Shown here piece after piece: positions 19,745 through 23,855 of a DNA stretch of 23,855 bases. The stretch's first letter is position 1. Every line of letters begins with the position of its first letter. This stretch comes from Hydnum rufescens UP504. Lineage: Eukaryota; Basidiomycota; Agaricomycetes; Cantharellales; Hydnaceae. Position numbers and translations under genes: made by a program. Under the pieces are notes generated by a model. It did not search any database and was not told the origin of the DNA. It saw only the letters and a list, made by a program, of their open reading frames with translations. The stretch lies in contig MU129354.1 in assembly GCA_014904985.1 (NCBI GenBank), forward strand, positions 1 through 23,855. The letters are read 5' to 3'.

Positions 19745-21144
19745 CCCCCGGGGTCTGCCACCACAGGGGGGGGGGGGCGTGGTTCCTGCGGGTCATGCAC
19801 CTGCATATACCCACCACACCCGCCGCAGCGGGTGGGGTTCATATGCCCCGGTCGGGGCCGGTTCCATTTGGGCGCTCCCTCGAGGGAGCGGGTTTTCGTT
19901 CGCAGTTTGTGTTCCCAGGGTGTCATTTGGCGGGTTCAGGGGGGGTTCGTGCAGGTTCTGGTCAAGGGTCTATAGAAATAAGGGATTCAATGTTAGTACA
20001 ACATTAATGCAATGCAAAAAGAGCAGCTTATGCTGCTCTTTTTGCGCCACAAGACTAAGAAATAAAAAAAAAAAAAACACATACCTTGTACCCCACACCC
20101 GCAGGTGTAGGGTACTGGGACCATGCATGCCGGCTCGTCCATACGCCGGTGTGTACATACGCCGGCTTGTACGCACAGTGGTTCGTACGGGTCCCCCGTC
20201 GTTCAGGGGTCGATAGGCAGGGTTACGGGGGGTTCTTTGTTGGTATTCGTTCGCGAGGGCAGTTGAAACCTACAAAATATTATTTTTAAATTAGTTAGAA
20301 AATAAGGGCCACACAAAAAGAGCAGCTTTCGCTGCTCTTTTTGCATGGCTGTAGCTACTGAGGGGGGTGGGGACTTACCTGATATAGAACCACACACCCG
20401 CTGGGGCGGGTGTGTGATTCCGTGCCCTCGTTTGGCACGCTGCCGTGGGCTTTGGTGCAGTCGCGTCATTGGCCCATTGCTGTGTCGCGTTGGTGTATCG
20501 TGCTGCCGTGTATCACGTTGCCATGTCGCGTTGCCGTGTGGCACGTCGCTGTGTGGGCTTTCGTCGTTTCGTGGGTTATCGTCCTGCGTTGGACGGGCCC
20601 TAATCTAGAATAATGCACGTCAGTAAAGAAAAAATTCCAAAGCAGTGCAAAAAGAGCAGCTTTTGCTGCTCTTTTTGCGTGCCTGTAGCTACTGGGGGGG
20701 GGACTCACATTATATAGTACCACACACCCGCCGTGGTGGGTGTGTGGTTCCTGGGGGCCTCATTTGGCGCGTTGCCATAGGTCGCGTTGCCATAGGTCAC
20801 GTTGCCGTAGGTCGCGTTGCCATGTGTCGCATTACCATGTATCGCGTCTTCGTTTGGCACATCTTCGTTTGGCGCATTGCCATGTCGCACCGTCGTGCGT
20901 CGTGTTTCTGTGTCGCATTGCCGGATGTCGCATTGTTGCGTCACGTTTCCGTATGTTGCTTGGCTGTTTGGGCTCTCATCGTGCGTTGGACGAGGCCTCA
21001 ATCTAAAATAAATAAAGAGACGTTAGTAAGATGTTCCAAAGCAGCGCAAAAAGAGCAGCTTTCGCTGCTCTTTTTGCGCCGTTGTATCTACTAGAAAAAA
21101 TACTCACCTTGTGACCACACACCCGCAGCGGCAGGTGCGTGGTC
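19745..21144 (-). other. Copy 2 leftward hairpin-intron array (4 predicted introns)
   Basis: Minus-strand introns at 21107-21003, 20708-20605, 20378-20270 and 20084-19970 (104-115 nt) have donors GTGAGT, GTGAGT, GTAAGT and GTATGT. Exon-end hairpins are at 21113-21144, 20719-20748, 20387-20420 and 20088-20115; intron hairpins at 21044-21079, 20647-20678, 20314-20343 and 20014-20045. The terminal exon (19969-19745) has stems at 19845-19858 and 19873-19890. It matches the four-intron order of copy 1 (1-1410). Adjacent exons begin ATTGAGGCCTCGTCC and ATTAGGGCCCGTCC, one base different in length, so a protein frame would not be kept. The A/T-rich 19670-19745 may hold the 3' end signals. Confidence 0.77.
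20771..20845 (-). repeat. 15-bp tandem repeat in a copy 2 leftward exon, 5 units
   Basis: Units begin at 20771, 20786, 20801, 20816 and 20831 (plus-strand form GTTGCCATAGGTCGC). The equivalent copy 1 exon (948-1268) has looser repeats of about the same period. The period equals that of the minisatellite at 3664-3904, although the sequence differs. Confidence 0.85.
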
Positions 21145-21205
21145 GTGCAGTTGCCTTTTCGGGCGGTTGCTTGTTGTGGTTGTGGAGATAGGAAGCAAGA
21201 TGCAG

Positions 21206-21530
21206 ATTCAATGCCGGCAATTGCCGATACTCAAGAAGTGCCCAAGCGCTGGCGCTGCAAGCACAGTACACAATAGTACCAAGCATGTATATTATAGATG
21301 AATACTATATAATAAAATTTTGTCCAGGAAAACCCAAAGAAGAGGATGGTAATGAGTCAGAGCTCAATAAGGCATGAGATGGCTAATTACAGAGTGGATT
21401 GGGCCACTTCTACGCATCAGAATTGGCCCAAATTTGAGTATAGTAGTGTTATATATACACTCTACATGGGCGATTAATTATCTCGGACAATTTTCACATT
21501 TTTCAATTTTTCACGCCTTCAATTCCCTAT
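21206..21530 (-). repeat. Copy 2 palindromic core, left arm (325 bp)
   Basis: Mirrors 21531-21855 with no spacer; the centre is CCCTATTTAGGG. The centre is longer than in copy 1, which lacks the left half of it (the CGCCTTCAATTCCCTA segment). It has a TATA-like box at 21449-21457 on the minus strand. Confidence 0.92.
21449..21457 (-). promoter_or_regulatory. TATA-like box, leftward transcript, copy 2
   Basis: TATATATAA on the minus strand, exact mirror of 21604-21612 about the palindrome centre and equivalent to 1706-1716. Confidence 0.45.
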
Positions 21531-21855
21531 TTAGGGAATTGAAGGTGTGAAAAATTGAAAAATGCAAGGATTGTCCAAGATAATCAATCGCCCATGTAGA
21601 GTGTATATATAACACTACTATATTTAAATTTGGGCCAATTCGGATGCATAGAAGTGGCCCAATCCACTCTGCAATTCGCCGTCTCATGCCTTATTGGGCT
21701 CTGACTCATTATCATCGCCTTCTTCGGGTTTTCCTGGACAAATATTCATTATATAGTATTTATTTTAAATATACATGTTTGGTACTATTGTGTGCTGTGC
21801 TTGCAGCGCCAGCGCTTGGGCGCTTCTTGAGTATCGGCAATTGCCGGCGTTGAAT
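21531..21855 (+). repeat. Copy 2 palindromic core, right arm (325 bp)
   Basis: Mirror of 21206-21530. It shares copy-specific bases with its own left arm against copy 1, for example GACTCATTA (copy 1 GACTCAATA), GGTTTTCCTGG (copy 1 GATGTTCCTGG) and CGCCAGCGCTTGGG (copy 1 GGCCAGCACTTGGG). Confidence 0.92.
21604..21612 (+). promoter_or_regulatory. TATA-like box, rightward transcript, copy 2
   Basis: TATATATAA on the plus strand, equivalent to 1843-1853. It survives although the surrounding bases differ between copies. Confidence 0.45.
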
Positions 21856-21908
21856 TCGCAACTACGCAGCCACACCCAGCAACAGAAATGCGACTGCACG
21901 ACCACGAC

Positions 21909-21918
21909 ACAACAGCAA

Positions 21919-21953
<35 letters not shown>

Positions 21954-21985
21954 ACAGCAGCAGCAGCAACAGCAGCAGCAACAGC
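21909..21985 (+). repeat. CAG/CAA trinucleotide tract, first rightward exon, copy 2
   Basis: About 25 CAG or CAA triplets without interruption, in the same place as 2151-2214 and again only on the rightward arm. The open frame through it would be polyglutamine, but it has no recognised start domain and ends in a stop just after the exon hairpin. Confidence 0.85.
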
Positions 21986-22015
21986 GCATGACCACAACCG
22001 CACGACCACAACCAC

Positions 22016-23855
22016 ATGACCACACACCCGCTGATGCGGGTGTGTGGTCATAAGGTACGTTTTGTCTCAGTAGATACAATAGCGCAAAAGAGTAGCGCAA
22101 GCTACTCTTTTTGCACTGCTATGAATTTTATACTAACGTAGCCTTTATTATTCCAGGTCAAAACCAAAACAAACAACAGGCCGCCCAATGAGTGGGCTCA
22201 GGAACCACACCCGCTGCGGCAGGTGTGGTACTGTAAGGTGAGTCTCCTCCCCCCCCATAGATGCAGCCGCACAAAAAGAGCAGTGAAAGCTGCTCTTTTT
22301 GCGTCACTTTACATTTTTTTAACTAATATTATTTTATTATAGGCATTGCCACAAATGAAGACCCACGAAGCAACCCCCCAGAACGATAACACACCCACAA
22401 ACGGGATCCGCAAATGATGACGCGCCACACGAAGAGACGAACCACACACCCGCAGTAGCGGGTGTGTGGTTCTATACTTGATATGTACCCCTGACGACGC
22501 AAAAAGAGCAGCGAAAGCTGCTCTTTTTGCGTCGCTTTTAATTATTTTTAACTAATGATTTTTTATTCTAGATATCATCACGAAGGCAGAGCTGCGAAAC
22601 AACCCCTTGACAGAACAAAAACACCCCCACAACAATGACGCAGCACGAAGAGAACCACCCACCTGCAGTAGTGGGTGTGTGGTTCTATGGTGGTATGTAA
22701 TGTTCCCCCCGACGACGCAAAAAGAGTGGCAAAAGCTGCTCTTTTTGCGTCACTTTTAATTTTTTAACTAATGATTTCTTATTCTAGGTACAGTATTGTC
22801 ACAAATGAAGACCGAAGACCCACGAAAGCAAGCCCGAACGACGACGTGCCAGAACCACGGTGAGCATATAACCACGCAAAAGGAGCAGCATACACTGCTC
22901 CTTTTGCATGGCTTTTCTTTTTCCTTTTTACTAACGTATTATACGTTATTTTAGGTTGTCTGAACCCACGACCCCACCAAGCAAACACACGAGAACGGCA
23001 ACAGACCCGCCAAATGAAACCCAGGAGAGTTCAAACCCCCAACATGACGACCAACCCCCATACCGAGTACGAACCGCATGACCACGGTACAAACCAAGGA
23101 CCACACCCACTTCAGTGGGTGTGGTCCTACAAGCTTTTTATTTGATTTCTATATGTACAACGACGCAAAAGGAGCAGCGCAAGCTGCTCCCTTTGTGTCA
23201 CTTTGAATTTTTTTACTAATCGAGAGTCCAACTGAAGCCACACCAAAAGAAAACCCGACGAACGCACCACCAAACCCCGCCGAACGAAAAACCAATGCAA
23301 ACCAGACACCTGCCACAGCGGGTGTCTGGTACTATTTAAGGGAGGCAACTTTCCCGTATCCAACGGTGCAAAAAGAGCAGCAAAAGCTGCTCTTTTTGCA
23401 TCACTTTTAATTTTTTAACTAATAAATTTTCATTCTAGGTATTGCCGCAAATGAAGACCCGTGAAGCCCTGCCAGAACGACAACATCCCCGTGAACGACG
23501 ACGCGCCAAACATAGAGACGAACCACACACCCGCAGTAGCAGGTGTGTGGTTCTATACAAGGTATGTAATGTAACACACTCCCAACGGCGCAAAAAGAGC
23601 TGTGAAGGCAGCTCTTTTTGCGTCGTGTTAACTTGTACTGATCTAAATTTTTGTATTCTAGATCTTCCTTCCCCCCAAATGAGTACGTGCCCGAAACCCC
23701 CCCAACCCACCCGAGAACTGTACAGAAAACCGGCAGTCGAAGGTACGCGACCCTGGACAACGAGTACCACACCCCCGCCAATGCGGGTGTGTGGTACTAC
23801 AAGGTTTTTTTTAAAAACTTTCTACATCTACAGTGACGCCAAAGGAGCAGCACAA
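22016..23855 (+). other. Copy 2 rightward hairpin-intron array, cut by the window end (9 introns, 3 decayed)
   Basis: Introns at 22055-22156, 22238-22342, 22693-22787, 22860-22954, 23562-23661 and from 23804 on have GT donors. Three have lost theirs: about 22481-22571 (ATATGT), 23132-23220 (donor deleted, AAGCTTTTT) and 23341-23438 (AAG then GGAGGC). Exon-end hairpins are at 22016-22051, 22204-22229, 22439-22472, 22652-22685, 23097-23128, 23301-23330, 23520-23553 and 23764-23797; none before 22860. Intron hairpins are at 22084-22114, 22269-22304, 22496-22533, 22714-22751, 22876-22907, 23162-23199, 23368-23399 and 23589-23622, and the next starts at about 23839. By comparison with copy 1, roughly 400 bp more would be expected beyond the window. 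Confidence 0.77.

Noticed and set aside
19575..20216. 213-residue plus-strand open frame
   Set aside because: It runs antisense through A/T repeats, a G run and two hairpins of the leftward array. Composition is not protein-like.

Overview
The window looks like repeat-rich DNA from a basidiomycete fungus, probably an Agaricomycete. Three things point that way: many short introns (about 50-115 nt) with GTRNGT donors, CTAAY branch sites and YAG acceptors; a Ty1/copia gag relic; and a multi-exon tyrosine recombinase with the HTFR and WWGGW motifs of the Crypton-like family in mushroom-forming fungi. I see no rRNA, no intact tRNA and no CRISPR.

The dominant content is not a protein gene. About 13 kb is built from one kind of unit repeated about 41 times. 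Each unit has an A/C-rich, T-poor exon-like stretch; a GC-rich hairpin (CCACACACCCGC, short loop, GCGGGTGTGTGG) at its end; an AAG|GTRNGT splice donor within about 15 nt of that hairpin; a second hairpin inside the intron (GCAAAAAGAGCAGC, 4-nt loop such as GAAA, GCTGCTCTTTTTGC); and then CTAAY and TAG. Both hairpins show paired base changes between units. The exon parts hold no reading frame that continues across the predicted junctions.

Layout: 1-4965 is copy 1 of a divergent element. It has a leftward array (1-1410), a palindromic core with two 306-bp arms and mirrored TATA boxes (1465-2094), and a rightward array (2217-4965) that ends in AATAAA signals. 5160-5310 is a tip sequence found again, inverted, at 19540-19660. 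5320-6033 is the copia gag relic. 6255-10500 is mostly relic DNA with a 720-bp tandem duplication and a possible tRNA-derived SINE. 10500-12960 is array B (rightward, no core). 12990-15488 (minus) is a tyrosine recombinase gene of seven coding exons with one in-frame TGA. 15700-16620 is low-complexity spacer. 16620-19320 is array C (rightward, very regular, about 297 bp per unit). 19745-23855 is copy 2 of the divergent element: leftward array, 650-bp palindromic core, and a rightward array cut by the window end.

Reading: each core looks like a two-way promoter that would drive two diverging, heavily spliced, structured and probably noncoding transcripts. Arrays B and C look like core-less pieces of the rightward arm. 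The recombinase stop codon lies about 30 bp from the decayed end of array B, so a mobility link is possible but unproven. Transcription and splicing are inferred from sequence signals only.
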